Assembly (NCBI GenBank): GCA_022712915.1
Contig: JAFLJQ010000040.1
Coordinates: forward strand, 1-64,000
Source: Gammaproteobacteria bacterium
GTDB lineage: Bacteria > Pseudomonadota > Gammaproteobacteria > UBA6429 > Thiohalophilaceae
DNA: 64,000 bases
Direction of reading: 5' to 3'
Shown: in pieces, positions 50,866 through 58,492 of the stretch
How the letters are laid out: each line of letters starts with the position of its first letter
Numbering within the stretch: position 1 is the first letter of the stretch
Program-made: the position numbers and the translations under genes
Notes under the pieces: model-generated
The model's database searches: none
Told to the model about the DNA's origin: nothing
The model's input: only the letters and a program-made list of their open reading frames with translations

Positions 50866-52344
50866 CTAACGAGTACTTCCATATCGTGTAGCAAGATCCT
50901 GATAGACATTCACAACCAGTTCTGATCCCCCCTTCACCACATCCTGTCCCCACTCTATGGATTCACGATAATGCTGTAAGGTCTCGACGCCCATACTAAC
51001 GCCGCCCCTGGCAATATCAAAACCACTATGCAGCGCCATCATTGGACGAGATACAGAATGAGCAACCGTATCAACTCCCAGCGATAGTGCAGCCTGTTTT
51101 AGGGTGCCCCCAATAATACGATAACTTAATAGATCATTGGCCGGCAACAAACCCGCCAACACCCCCCCCGTAATCGAGGTATATTCAGGACTCTGGCGCG
51201 CTGCGGCACCAATTATCTCGAGTGCTCGTAACCAAACAGGGTTAAATGTCCGGTTTCGGATGACTTGCACAATTAAAGAGGAAACAGCCATATCATACCG
51301 AAGCTCCTGCTCAAGCTGTTTAACATAAATGTTCAAAGCGGCCTGACTCAAATTATCATCCACCAATAATTTACCTGCGGCCTCCGCTGCCCAGCGCCCA
51401 CTTAATAAGGCGTACTGAATACCTTCTCCATTGAGCGGATTAATCAGACCCGCAGCATCACCCACCAACATAACTCTATCGCTGGTAACAGGTAGATGAT
51501 GATCATAGGTTGTCAGTGGCCAGCCATTAATCTTTGAAGACAGTTGGGCATTGGCCAGGCGTTGATGCAAGACCTTGTCTGTTTTCACCAGATTAAGTAA
51601 CAGTGATTTCAGGCCTAACTTACTGGCAGGGATCATTTTTGCCGCCACACCCACCCCGACATTTGCCCGTCCTTCACCCGTTGGGAATAACCAGCAATAA
51701 CCGGGAAAACTGGTTTTAGTGAAATAGAGATCAGCCCGATCCTGCGGCCCATCAACATCTTCAAAATAAGCCCGCACTGCGACAATACGATCCTTGTCTG
51801 GCGGTGAATAACCACGCACCGCACGTGCAATCATCGAATTACTGCCATCTGCTCCAATTAATAAACGTGTTCGGAAATAAAATGTCTGCTTGTTTGCCTT
51901 AGCGGTTACCGTGACACCATACTTGTCTTTATGTATGGCCGTAACACGATAACCTTCGCGGATTTCCACACCCGCATCAGCTGCTTTTTGAAAAATCCAG
52001 TTATCCAATAAAAGTCGAGGGATCACCCTTCCATGAGTAGGGAAACCGGTTATTTCAGGTATCGTTGCAGACACAAGTTCACGATTCTCCAGGAATGCCG
52101 AGGCATAGTTAATGATATTTGTTTGCGATTCGATGGCTTGCTCAGAAATACCAAGACGGGATAGTTCAAGCAATCCAACCGGCCCAACAAAGTCACCACA
52201 TATTTTATCCCTTGGGAAGTGATGTTGATCCAGGAGCAAGACTCGATGGCCCGATGTCGCCAAATGTGCCGCTGAAGCAGAACCCGCAGGCCCCGCGCCA
52301 ACAACTAAAACGTCACAATCATATGCCTGTGAAACTTTAACCAT
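50866..52344 (-). CDS. Geranylgeranyl reductase family flavoprotein
   Basis: The 492-residue FAD-dependent oxidoreductase has the dinucleotide-binding motif VLVVGAGPAGSASAAHL, then HHFPRDKICGDF, RLLIGADGSNSMIARAV, and MLVGDAAGLINPLNGEGI. These are features of the geranylgeranyl reductase (ChlP/GGR) family, which saturates isoprenoid double bonds. The final 100 residues are helical. The gene lies on the opposite strand to the rest of the cluster, with a 221-bp divergent region to the next gene. It could act on GGPP, on prenyl lipids, or on quinone side chains. Confidence 0.88.
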   Translation of the reverse strand: MVKVSQAYDCDVLVVGAGPAGSASAAHLATSGHRVLLLDQHHFPRDKICGDFVGPVGLLELSRLGISEQAIESQTNIINYASAFLENRELVSATIPEITGFPTHGRVIPRLLLDNWIFQKAADAGVEIREGYRVTAIHKDKYGVTVTAKANKQTFYFRTRLLIGADGSNSMIARAVRGYSPPDKDRIVAVRAYFEDVDGPQDRADLYFTKTSFPGYCWLFPTGEGRANVGVGVAAKMIPASKLGLKSLLLNLVKTDKVLHQRLANAQLSSKINGWPLTTYDHHLPVTSDRVMLVGDAAGLINPLNGEGIQYALLSGRWAAEAAGKLLVDDNLSQAALNIYVKQLEQELRYDMAVSSLIVQVIRNRTFNPVWLRALEIIGAAARQSPEYTSITGGVLAGLLPANDLLSYRIIGGTLKQAALSLGVDTVAHSVSRPMMALHSGFDIARGGVSMGVETLQHYRESIEWGQDVVKGGSELVVNVYQDLATRYGSTR

Positions 52345-52565
52345 TTTTATCTGTCCACGTCCTGTTTAAACTTAATTGCACATAGTATACCCATTTTATA
52401 AAATGCAGCAAAATGACTAACATTCATGTGCATGACCTCGTCTATTGACACATTAAAATCACCCGCGTATAAACAACTAAAGTGTAGGATTATGTCGCAA
52501 CAAAATACGCACCATTAATTAAGAACAATAACGATACAGTGGCCCATAAACTACGGCTCAAATAA

Positions 52566-53015
52566 ATGACAAACATTAAAAAACCTGTTTCATTTTATTC
52601 GTCCCATCAAGGACATTTTAAAATTTTATCCACAGATAATGACGCTGCCCAACATGTCTTGTTAAAAATCAAGACCCGATCATTACCTGAGCATCTAAAT
52701 CAACAATATTCCGACACTGTGTCCTTAAAAACACGGCAATATCACAACATATTACCAGAAACCAAATCAGCCGCTTCAGCCCATGAGCAACAACAATCTT
52801 TATCTGAACAAAGCGTATCTTCAGTTTCCCCCGCTCATGTCCTGTTAGAAACCTTGCCCACTCTAATTACGATTGGACGTGCCATTCTGACAACAAACTT
52901 TGTTCCCATACTTAACTCTGTGCATACTCAATTACAACATTGCAGTCGCAGCATACAACAACGACCCATCCCATTTAAAAACATGACGAGAAACGCTGAG
53001 CAACCCAATGGTTAA
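52566..53015 (+). CDS. Cluster protein 2: unknown with one hydrophobic helix
   Basis: This 149-residue protein has no signal peptide. The N-terminal 80 residues are polar and low in structure, with many Gln, Ser and His. A hydrophobic/amphipathic stretch follows (ETLPTLITIGRAILTTNFVP, about 97-118), then a short tail. I do not recognise it. It is the first gene of the + strand run after the divergent reductase. Its one-helix layout recurs in most members of the run. Confidence 0.55.
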   Translation: MTNIKKPVSFYSSHQGHFKILSTDNDAAQHVLLKIKTRSLPEHLNQQYSDTVSLKTRQYHNILPETKSAASAHEQQQSLSEQSVSSVSPAHVLLETLPTLITIGRAILTTNFVPILNSVHTQLQHCSRSIQQRPIPFKNMTRNAEQPNG

Positions 53016-53092
53016 TACAATGAAATATTGTCTGTTATACTGTCTGTACAAATAATCATCAGTACAGCCTAAATTATTTTTGGAGAATACAA

Positions 53093-53287
53093 ATGTCGGC
53101 AAGTATGTCGCTCAAAATTAGACTTGGTCCACTTGTTACACTTGAAGTTTCAGGTGATAACTGTGAGGAACTCAATGATGCTCTGGAAGGCTTTGAGCCA
53201 CTCAACAAACAAATTGACGCCATGTGTAGTGATCTCGCTGAACGCATGTATCCTGAACAAACTGACATAAATACGCAACCAGACTAA
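53093..53287 (+). CDS. Cluster protein 3: small 64-residue protein
   Basis: The sequence begins MSASMSLKIRLGPLVTLEV, continues with an acidic helix (CEELNDALEGFEPLNKQIDA) and ends DLAERMYPEQTDINTQPD. 'tttggaga' precedes the ATG, so initiation looks real. The predicted beta-hairpin plus acidic helix is compact for such a small protein. There are two cysteines. I do not recognise the family. It is nine bases before the next gene. Confidence 0.6.
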   Translation: MSASMSLKIRLGPLVTLEVSGDNCEELNDALEGFEPLNKQIDAMCSDLAERMYPEQTDINTQPD

Positions 53288-53296
53288 GGGTATAAC

Positions 53297-53764
53297 ATGA
53301 AATTTAAAGCCTATGCACAGATGAAGAGTTGCCCCGGTTTTGATTTGGTTACAAAATTTGATCCCCTCGATTTTGAAACAACCATCGGTGGTGCATTTCA
53401 GGCAAGGCTTGGCCCATTTTCGGCAGACATAAGTGAAATCCCTATTCGCATGACTATCCCATTCATGAAACGTTGCCACAGCCCCGTTATTGCCTCTATT
53501 GGCGGCATTAAACTAGGGCTTGATAGCTTCAATCTTAGTGTCGATAAAGTCGCCATGAATCTTAAAGGTGTGGTGGGGAAAGACGGAATAAAGGCCAACA
53601 TGCATGCCAAAGTAGATTGTGAAACGACCATGGAGGTTGATGGCATTGCCAGTGGACGTATTGGACTCTCACACCTGGATCTTGGCGGCGATGATGAACT
53701 CCCCGACCATCCAACACAGGCTTGTTGCGATAATAAAGACAAAGAAGATAAACACGGGAAATAA
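53297..53764 (+). CDS. Cluster protein 4: beta-rich unknown
   Basis: This 155-residue protein has no signal peptide and is mostly alternating beta strands (FKAYAQMKSCPGFDLVTKF, FNLSVDKVAMNLKGVVG, KANMHAKVDCETTMEVDG, GRIGLSHLDLGGDDEL). The C-terminus is acidic and Cys/His-containing (QACCDNKDKEDKHGK). It lies 9 bases after the preceding gene and 5 before the next, so it is in the same operon. The strand periodicity looks like a small barrel or sandwich. I do not recognise it. Confidence 0.65.
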   Translation: MKFKAYAQMKSCPGFDLVTKFDPLDFETTIGGAFQARLGPFSADISEIPIRMTIPFMKRCHSPVIASIGGIKLGLDSFNLSVDKVAMNLKGVVGKDGIKANMHAKVDCETTMEVDGIASGRIGLSHLDLGGDDELPDHPTQACCDNKDKEDKHGK

Positions 53765-53769
53765 ACCTG

Positions 53770-54459
53770 ATGGGCTCCCTACATCAATGCAGCTGCAGCC
53801 ACCTTCATACGCAACACAGTAAGGAATGCTGTCGCCAGATTGAATTAGCCATTGAACCGGCCACTGCCCATATCTATTTTTCAGATGAAGCTTATGTTGA
53901 TCCTATCAATACACAAACCCGATTTTTTGCCACCATTTTTAATAGCCATACTCATAATGTAAGATGGCAGTTAAACAATGCCAACGGCCGGCCTGCCATC
54001 GGTACCATTGACGCTTATGGGCTCTATACCGCGCCCAATAAAGGCATGCTCCCCAGTGGTTATACCGAGGTCATTACAGCCGTCAGTATTGAAGATCCCA
54101 CCCGGCGAGCCTGTGCACTCGTGACACTCCAGGGACACGGCCCTGCGCCCATCTCTAAGCCTCAAATCCAGATTTATCCCGGTGTCATTAGCCTTTATTT
54201 TCAGGACGGGACAAATAATGCCTATATGGATAGAAGCAATAAGACACAGCGCTTTCGCTACATGCTTAAAAACAGTCCTCTTGATGAAGTGGAATGGGTG
54301 ACCTCATACGGTACTATTGATCCAAATGGCCAGTACTTCACCCCACTAAGTGGCTCATCTACATCCACGGCGACAGTGACGGTCTCACTGAAACATGACC
54401 CGGCCATCAAAGATACCGCATTTGTGACATTGTTAAATTACACCTGGCCAGCAATATAA
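53770..54459 (+). CDS. Cluster protein 5: two Ig-like domains, Cys/His N-terminus
   Basis: This 229-residue protein starts with a Cys/His-rich stretch (HQCSCSHLHTQHSKECC) and then holds two Ig-like/BIG2-like beta domains. The first has VRWQLNNANGRPAIGTIDAY and GLYTAP; the second has VEWVTSYGTIDPNGQYFTP. Both show the W...G.ID..G.Y..P pattern of such domains. Proteins of this type are usually secreted, yet no signal peptide is present, so export would need another route. It may form part of an internal assembly instead. Confidence 0.7.
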   Translation: MGSLHQCSCSHLHTQHSKECCRQIELAIEPATAHIYFSDEAYVDPINTQTRFFATIFNSHTHNVRWQLNNANGRPAIGTIDAYGLYTAPNKGMLPSGYTEVITAVSIEDPTRRACALVTLQGHGPAPISKPQIQIYPGVISLYFQDGTNNAYMDRSNKTQRFRYMLKNSPLDEVEWVTSYGTIDPNGQYFTPLSGSSTSTATVTVSLKHDPAIKDTAFVTLLNYTWPAI

Positions 54460-54491
54460 TCACTGAAACTTAATGTTTAAGGAAGATTTTT

Positions 54492-55217
54492 ATGGCAACT
54501 GATATAAAACTAACCAGTCAGTCAGAGTTAAAAATAAAGGAAGTCAAGAATATTGACCCAGTTGGCATTCATATAAATGAAGTCAATCAGATCGCTCCTG
54601 TTGCGGTTCACCTGAAAGAGGTCAACCACATTGATCCTATTACCATTGATGATTTGCACATCAGTGAGGTAAAAAATATTGATCCGCTTAACATAGCGAG
54701 CTTTAATGTTACCAAGCTGCCCATGGTCAATGTAAGCTTGCAAAAACTCCCTGCTCTGGACGTAAACCTGCGGAATCTCCCACCAATATCAGTGGGGACA
54801 CATCAGACATTTTCCATCCCCTCAAACTATACCTTGCGAGCACGTTTTTTAGGTATCGAACTGGTTCGACTGAACCTTGAAGGCAAAACCTCCATCTTAC
54901 CCAGACAGCGCATACCCGTTGAACGATACAAAGATTTTAACAAAAGTTACAGCGAAACCCGCTTGGCAACTGAACCGGCCGCCCCGGTAAAATGTGCACA
55001 CACCACAACAAGAGTGAAAACCCGTTGTGTGCAACACACACATAGCCATCCCCCACAAGCACATCACAGTGGTGGAGCATCAAAGGCTTCATGTCAGCAT
55101 CACCCCATCAGCAAGGGGTCCTCATTGTCCTTTGGCACACCCTCGGCATCATTTAAGTTACATGATGAGCCAGTCAAATCAAACCTGTCTGAAAATCGCA
55201 TTACAAGTGGAGATTAA
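54492..55217 (+). CDS. Cluster protein 6: tandem 'EV-IDP' repeat protein with Cys/His tail
   Basis: This 241-residue protein has short repeats over residues about 13-75: KEVKNIDPVGIHI, NEVNQIAPVAVHL, KEVNHIDPITI, SEVKNIDPLNI. Each unit has a KEVxxIxP core spaced by 16-20 residues. Repeats of the form 'LP.V.VSL' and 'LP.L.VNL' follow, then a globular part, SNYTLRARFLGIELVRLNLE. The last 80 residues are rich in His and Cys (CVQHTHSHPPQAHHS). No signal peptide. The periodicity resembles a beta-solenoid or a scaffold that binds several partners. I do not recognise the family. Confidence 0.65.
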   Translation: MATDIKLTSQSELKIKEVKNIDPVGIHINEVNQIAPVAVHLKEVNHIDPITIDDLHISEVKNIDPLNIASFNVTKLPMVNVSLQKLPALDVNLRNLPPISVGTHQTFSIPSNYTLRARFLGIELVRLNLEGKTSILPRQRIPVERYKDFNKSYSETRLATEPAAPVKCAHTTTRVKTRCVQHTHSHPPQAHHSGGASKASCQHHPISKGSSLSFGTPSASFKLHDEPVKSNLSENRITSGD

Positions 55218-55218
55218 T

Positions 55219-55485
55219 ATGCACAATCAACATCCCTGTTGTCACCACAACCATCATCATGCCCACCGTCACTGTGCTACTCATGGCGGAATTGTTGGCG
55301 TATTAGGTGGCGTGATTAACTTAACAACCATGGCACTCTATGGCGGGGCCCGAATAATTCAAACCGTTGTTGACGGGGCAGCATGGCATGCTGATCACTC
55401 CCCTTATTCCTGTCACCAACATCATGGCCATCATCACCATGGAGATTGCAGGGTGGGGCATCATGACTGTTGTTGCCATGACTGA
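55219..55485 (+). CDS. Cluster protein 7: Cys/His-rich protein with a single hydrophobic helix
   Basis: This 88-residue protein contains about 22 His and 8 Cys. The two ends are almost only metal-ligand residues (HPCCHHNHHHAHRHC and CHQHHGHHHHGDC). Between them lies one hydrophobic segment, GGIVGVLGGVINLTTMALYG (about 23-42). The ATG is at 55219, one base after the stop codon of the preceding gene. This architecture suggests a membrane- or lipid-inserted helix with metal-binding ends on both sides. Metal binding is inferred from composition only. Confidence 0.7.
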   Translation: MHNQHPCCHHNHHHAHRHCATHGGIVGVLGGVINLTTMALYGGARIIQTVVDGAAWHADHSPYSCHQHHGHHHHGDCRVGHHDCCCHD

Positions 55486-55536
55486 TATGCCACATTTCCG
55501 ATATACTAAATTTGAATTTGAAGACGAGTAGATAAT

Positions 55537-56151
55537 ATGCCCGATCCAACCACCGAGACGACACCGGATGAAAACAAGCCGTCCCAACCCGACAATGGAA
55601 ACCAACCCCAGAGCCTGAGTCAGGTTGAAGCCATTGTCCATAAGGGCTTGGATATTGCCGAGGCCGGAATAGAGCTGGGGGTGAACATTGTCTCCCGCCT
55701 GGGTTTGATCCTCAAAAATCAGCTCGTTGACAATACCAATAACGTCAGCCAGGCATACCCTACCGAGGAATGTGCGCAGAATGAAACCAGTTCAACTGTG
55801 ACAGATGCAACCGAGGAATATTACCTGATTAACCGCCTAGCCCTGCATCCCGGTGATTCTGTTTCAATTTCCTTTTCCATGAACAATGATTCACTAACAG
55901 ACGAAAAAACCATTAGTCTCAGCCCTATTGATTTCAAAGGTGCTGAACATCATGTGGTGATCCCTGAAAGTAACTTCAGCATTAGTCCCGCATCTAAAAC
56001 TATAGCGCCCATTGATTTCGAAAAATTTATATTAACTGGCACTCTACCAGCAGATATCCCAGCAGACACCTACTATGGAAGCATTATTGTGGAAGACCAA
56101 ACGCAACATAAAATTTCTGCTGTTATTGTTGTAACCGCAGCCAATGCATAA
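55537..56151 (+). CDS. Cluster protein 8: phasin-like helix plus Ig-like beta domain
   Basis: This 204-residue protein repeats the layout of cluster protein 1: a polar N-terminus (1-28), an amphipathic helix (LDIAEAGIELGVNIVSRLGL, about 40-59), then a beta domain (about 95-204) with LHPGDSVSISFSMNND and TLPADIPADTYYGSIIV. The motif xDxEKxxxxxxxPxxxxAxxYxG is shared with the beta domain of the gene at 48970, so the two are probably paralogues. No signal peptide. 51 bases separate it from the previous gene. Confidence 0.7.
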   Translation: MPDPTTETTPDENKPSQPDNGNQPQSLSQVEAIVHKGLDIAEAGIELGVNIVSRLGLILKNQLVDNTNNVSQAYPTEECAQNETSSTVTDATEEYYLINRLALHPGDSVSISFSMNNDSLTDEKTISLSPIDFKGAEHHVVIPESNFSISPASKTIAPIDFEKFILTGTLPADIPADTYYGSIIVEDQTQHKISAVIVVTAANA

Positions 56152-56183
56152 TCAACACAGTTCAAAAATGGAGAGAACTTAAC

Positions 56184-56378
56184 ATGGCAATTAAAATACT
56201 AGGCTTTATGAATAAAGTTATCAATGATACAACAAGCAAAATTCTGGATGATCACGTCATTAATAAAATAACCAATGTGATTGGCACTTTTTTCACTTCC
56301 AGCGTTGAAACCATAAAAGAAGCAACAAAAGAAGAAGTGCCAACGAAAGAAGAATCAACACCAGAGTCCACTCCGTAA
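56184..56378 (+). CDS. Cluster protein 9: small amphipathic-helix protein
   Basis: This 64-residue protein has an N-terminal helix (MAIKILGFMNKVINDTTSK), a second one (INKITNVIGTFFTSSVETIK) and a charged Glu/Thr/Pro tail (TKEEVPTKEESTPESTP). The helices have one hydrophobic face, as in phasins and small granule-associated proteins. No membrane helix and no cysteines. 'gagag' precedes the start. It lies 32 bases after the previous gene. Family unknown. Confidence 0.6.
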   Translation: MAIKILGFMNKVINDTTSKILDDHVINKITNVIGTFFTSSVETIKEATKEEVPTKEESTPESTP

Positions 56379-56499
56379 CTTATTTTATTTAAGTTACAGA
56401 GTGTCCTTGTCTCATTAACAATTTAACAATATATGAGAAACTAAGGCTGCATAATTATTGACATTAAATATATTGCACAGAAAACAGGAAGACTAGACC

Positions 56500-57138
56500 A
56501 TGCATACACATCATTCACGCCATACTCATCACCATAGTTGTCAGGGCTGTGGCCACCCGATATCACAGTGTTGCTGTCATATGACGTGCAAACAAGTTGA
56601 TAGAGAGTTACTGGTAGAGGCTCAAACAAAGCAAGCAACGCCTGATGGCGCTGCTAGCGCTAGCACTCTGCAACTTTTATCCCAAACACAAAGAGTCACC
56701 CAGCAAGTGCTTAACATTATGCAAAAGGTTGATTTTTCCGGTATGGAAGAAAAAGATGTGGAAAAGGCGAGTCTTAATATTAATACGCCACAATTAGATC
56801 AAACTGCCACCCTGCCTCAACAATTTGAATTGCTGAGAAAACTGGTCACAGCATCCCGCCTGCCTATCGGGGCCGACACAGCCATTATCGGCGGGCTATG
56901 TTGCGTCAAATTGTCATTAGAGTATATGCCCATTTCACCCCTCGTCACACAACCATCATTTGTCGCGGTAAGCGTGATGGATAGTCAGGGAACAGTCATG
57001 GCCTGGGGGAAGATTTTTCAAAATGGAGATCATCAATATAAGGAAGCCATTATTACCGTTAATCCAGGGGCAAAATTAATGGCCGTAGCAGTCAATGCCA
57101 TCGGTCGGGTCAGATGGTGCGAAACCATTAGTTGTTAA
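56500..57138 (+). CDS. Cluster protein 10: Cys/His N-terminus, helix and beta domain
   Basis: The 212-residue protein starts MHTHHSRHTHHHSCQGCGHP and continues with further cysteines (ISQCCCHMTC), a probable metal-binding segment of about 30 residues. A helical part follows (QLLSQTQRVTQQVLNIMQKV, about 58-77), then a beta-rich region (LVTQPSFVAVSVMDSQGTVM and AIITVNPGAKLMAVAVNAIG, ending WCETISC). No signal peptide. A 121-base gap precedes it, so it may have its own promoter. I do not recognise it. Confidence 0.65.
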   Translation: MHTHHSRHTHHHSCQGCGHPISQCCCHMTCKQVDRELLVEAQTKQATPDGAASASTLQLLSQTQRVTQQVLNIMQKVDFSGMEEKDVEKASLNINTPQLDQTATLPQQFELLRKLVTASRLPIGADTAIIGGLCCVKLSLEYMPISPLVTQPSFVAVSVMDSQGTVMAWGKIFQNGDHQYKEAIITVNPGAKLMAVAVNAIGRVRWCETISC

Positions 57139-57168
57139 TTTTCACTCAATACAAACGGGACTCAAGCA

Positions 57169-57660
57169 ATGGAAAAAAGAATATCCAAAAAAAGTATACA
57201 AAAAGAATCCAAAATTGTTACCTCACAGGATTCATCTACGACCGACAGACCCGTTGATACCAATATGTCAAACGAGGCCACTTTCAGAACACCTGTAAGG
57301 ATGGCTGGGCCATCAATTTCGTCTTATCGGGATGTAACAACCAGACCAGGAAGACGGCCTGATGACAGGGTCGATATCGGCAATGCTATATCAAGCAATA
57401 TAGAGGGTATCTCAAGGTTGGCTGCGAAAATTATCCAGTCAACGCTCGCCAACACAAACGATATATTGAACGCCCTGACGGGCTCAAAGGAATACGAACA
57501 CAATGGTTGCAGTGATTCACATTGCTCCTGTCATCAAGAACAACATCATCCCTGTTGCCACGAAGATCATCATGAGCATTATCACGATAGCTGTTGTCAT
57601 GCCCAACATGGCGGGCACAGCTATGCAGTGTCACGTTGTAATAGTGTGCATGGTTGCTGA
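57169..57660 (+). CDS. Cluster protein 11: phasin-like helix with Cys/His-rich tail
   Basis: The 163-residue protein has a basic polar N-terminus (about 1-65), one amphipathic helix (ISRLAAKIIQSTLANTNDIL, about 83-102) and a C-terminal tail of about 50 residues dominated by Cys and His (CSCHQEQHHPCCHEDHHEHY). It unites the helix seen in cluster proteins 1, 8 and 9 with the Cys/His tail of 6, 7 and 10. No signal peptide. It is the last gene of the + strand run. Confidence 0.65.
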   Translation: MEKRISKKSIQKESKIVTSQDSSTTDRPVDTNMSNEATFRTPVRMAGPSISSYRDVTTRPGRRPDDRVDIGNAISSNIEGISRLAAKIIQSTLANTNDILNALTGSKEYEHNGCSDSHCSCHQEQHHPCCHEDHHEHYHDSCCHAQHGGHSYAVSRCNSVHGC

Positions 57661-57750
57661 AAAGGGCCATGTCCACCATTTTTTTAGCCGCTAAATACGG
57701 CTAACGATCTGCTCGTGCATTAAAAATGCACAGCGACCCTGCTAGCTTAT

Positions 57751-58491
57751 TTATAGTTCCTCAATAAGTGCTTCCAGCAATTTCCGGACATCGGCCATTG
57801 CACTTAGCAGGGTCTGTTCAATTTCCTGCATGGTGATTTCCCCCTCTCCCCGACCTGCCGCCATATTGGCTACGACAGAGACACTGGCGTAACACAATTC
57901 AAGTTCACGGGCCAAAGCGGCTTCCGGCATGCCTGTCATACCGACAATATGACAACCATCCCGATCAAGACGGTTTATCTCAGCCGGCGTTTCCAAACGA
58001 GGTCCCTGAGTGGCCGCATAAGTACCATAATCCAGAAAAACAACACCCGCCTGTTGTCCAGCCTGAATCAGTTTATTCCGCAGGGATTCACAATACGGAT
58101 GCGTAAAATCAATATGCTCTACGCCACTCTCTCCACCGTCAAAAAAGGTGTGCTCACGAGACCAGGTATAATCAATAAGCTGATCCGGTATGGCGATCAC
58201 CCCAGCCTGCATTTCGGCTGTAATACCCCCCACCGCATTGACCGCAATAATGTATTCCGCCCCCGCCTGCTTTAAGGCTGAAATATTTGCCCGGTAATTG
58301 ACTTTGTGTGGAGGAATGCTGTGTGCATAGCCATGACGAGGTAAAAATAAAATCTCTTTACCTGATAAATGACCCTGAGTTATCGGACCGGAGGCTTCGC
58401 CATAAAGGGTTTCAACTGTCTCTTTACCGCTAATTTCAAGTCCGGCCAAAGAGGTCAAACCTGTACCACCAATAATAGCAATGCGGGTCAT
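57751..58491 (-). CDS. S-methyl-5'-thioinosine phosphorylase (MTAP/MTIP family)
   Basis: This nucleoside phosphorylase recycles the methylthio-nucleoside produced in polyamine synthesis. The 246-residue protein has GGTGLTSLAG, LPRHGYAHSIPPHKVNYRAN, the catalytic region NAVGGI, TQGPRLETPAEI and VGMTGMPEAALARELELCYA. The MTGMPEAALARE form is that of the methylthioinosine phosphorylase described in Pseudomonas, not the adenosine-specific MTAP. It lies beside hpt, which would reuse the hypoxanthine it releases, and follows nagZ as in Pseudomonas. Substrate choice is inferred. Confidence 0.88.
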   Translation of the reverse strand: MTRIAIIGGTGLTSLAGLEISGKETVETLYGEASGPITQGHLSGKEILFLPRHGYAHSIPPHKVNYRANISALKQAGAEYIIAVNAVGGITAEMQAGVIAIPDQLIDYTWSREHTFFDGGESGVEHIDFTHPYCESLRNKLIQAGQQAGVVFLDYGTYAATQGPRLETPAEINRLDRDGCHIVGMTGMPEAALARELELCYASVSVVANMAAGRGEGEITMQEIEQTLLSAMADVRKLLEALIEEL

Positions 58492-58492
58492 A

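Noticed and set aside
55219-55485. RiPP or bacteriocin precursor peptide, because of its small size and many cysteines.
   Set aside because: No modification enzyme, leader-peptide pattern or export gene is nearby. His dominates over Cys, and Cys/His stretches recur on larger proteins in the same cluster.
48970-57660. Encapsulin, gas-vesicle, microcompartment or phage-tail cluster.
   Set aside because: I see no shell protein, GvpA-type sequence, BMC domain, tail sheath or tube protein. The similarity is only in the general size and repetition of parts.
57685-57731. Hairpins after the last cluster gene as terminators ('tagccg...cggcta' and 'gtgcat...atgcac').
   Set aside because: The stems are short and neither is followed by a T run in the right direction.
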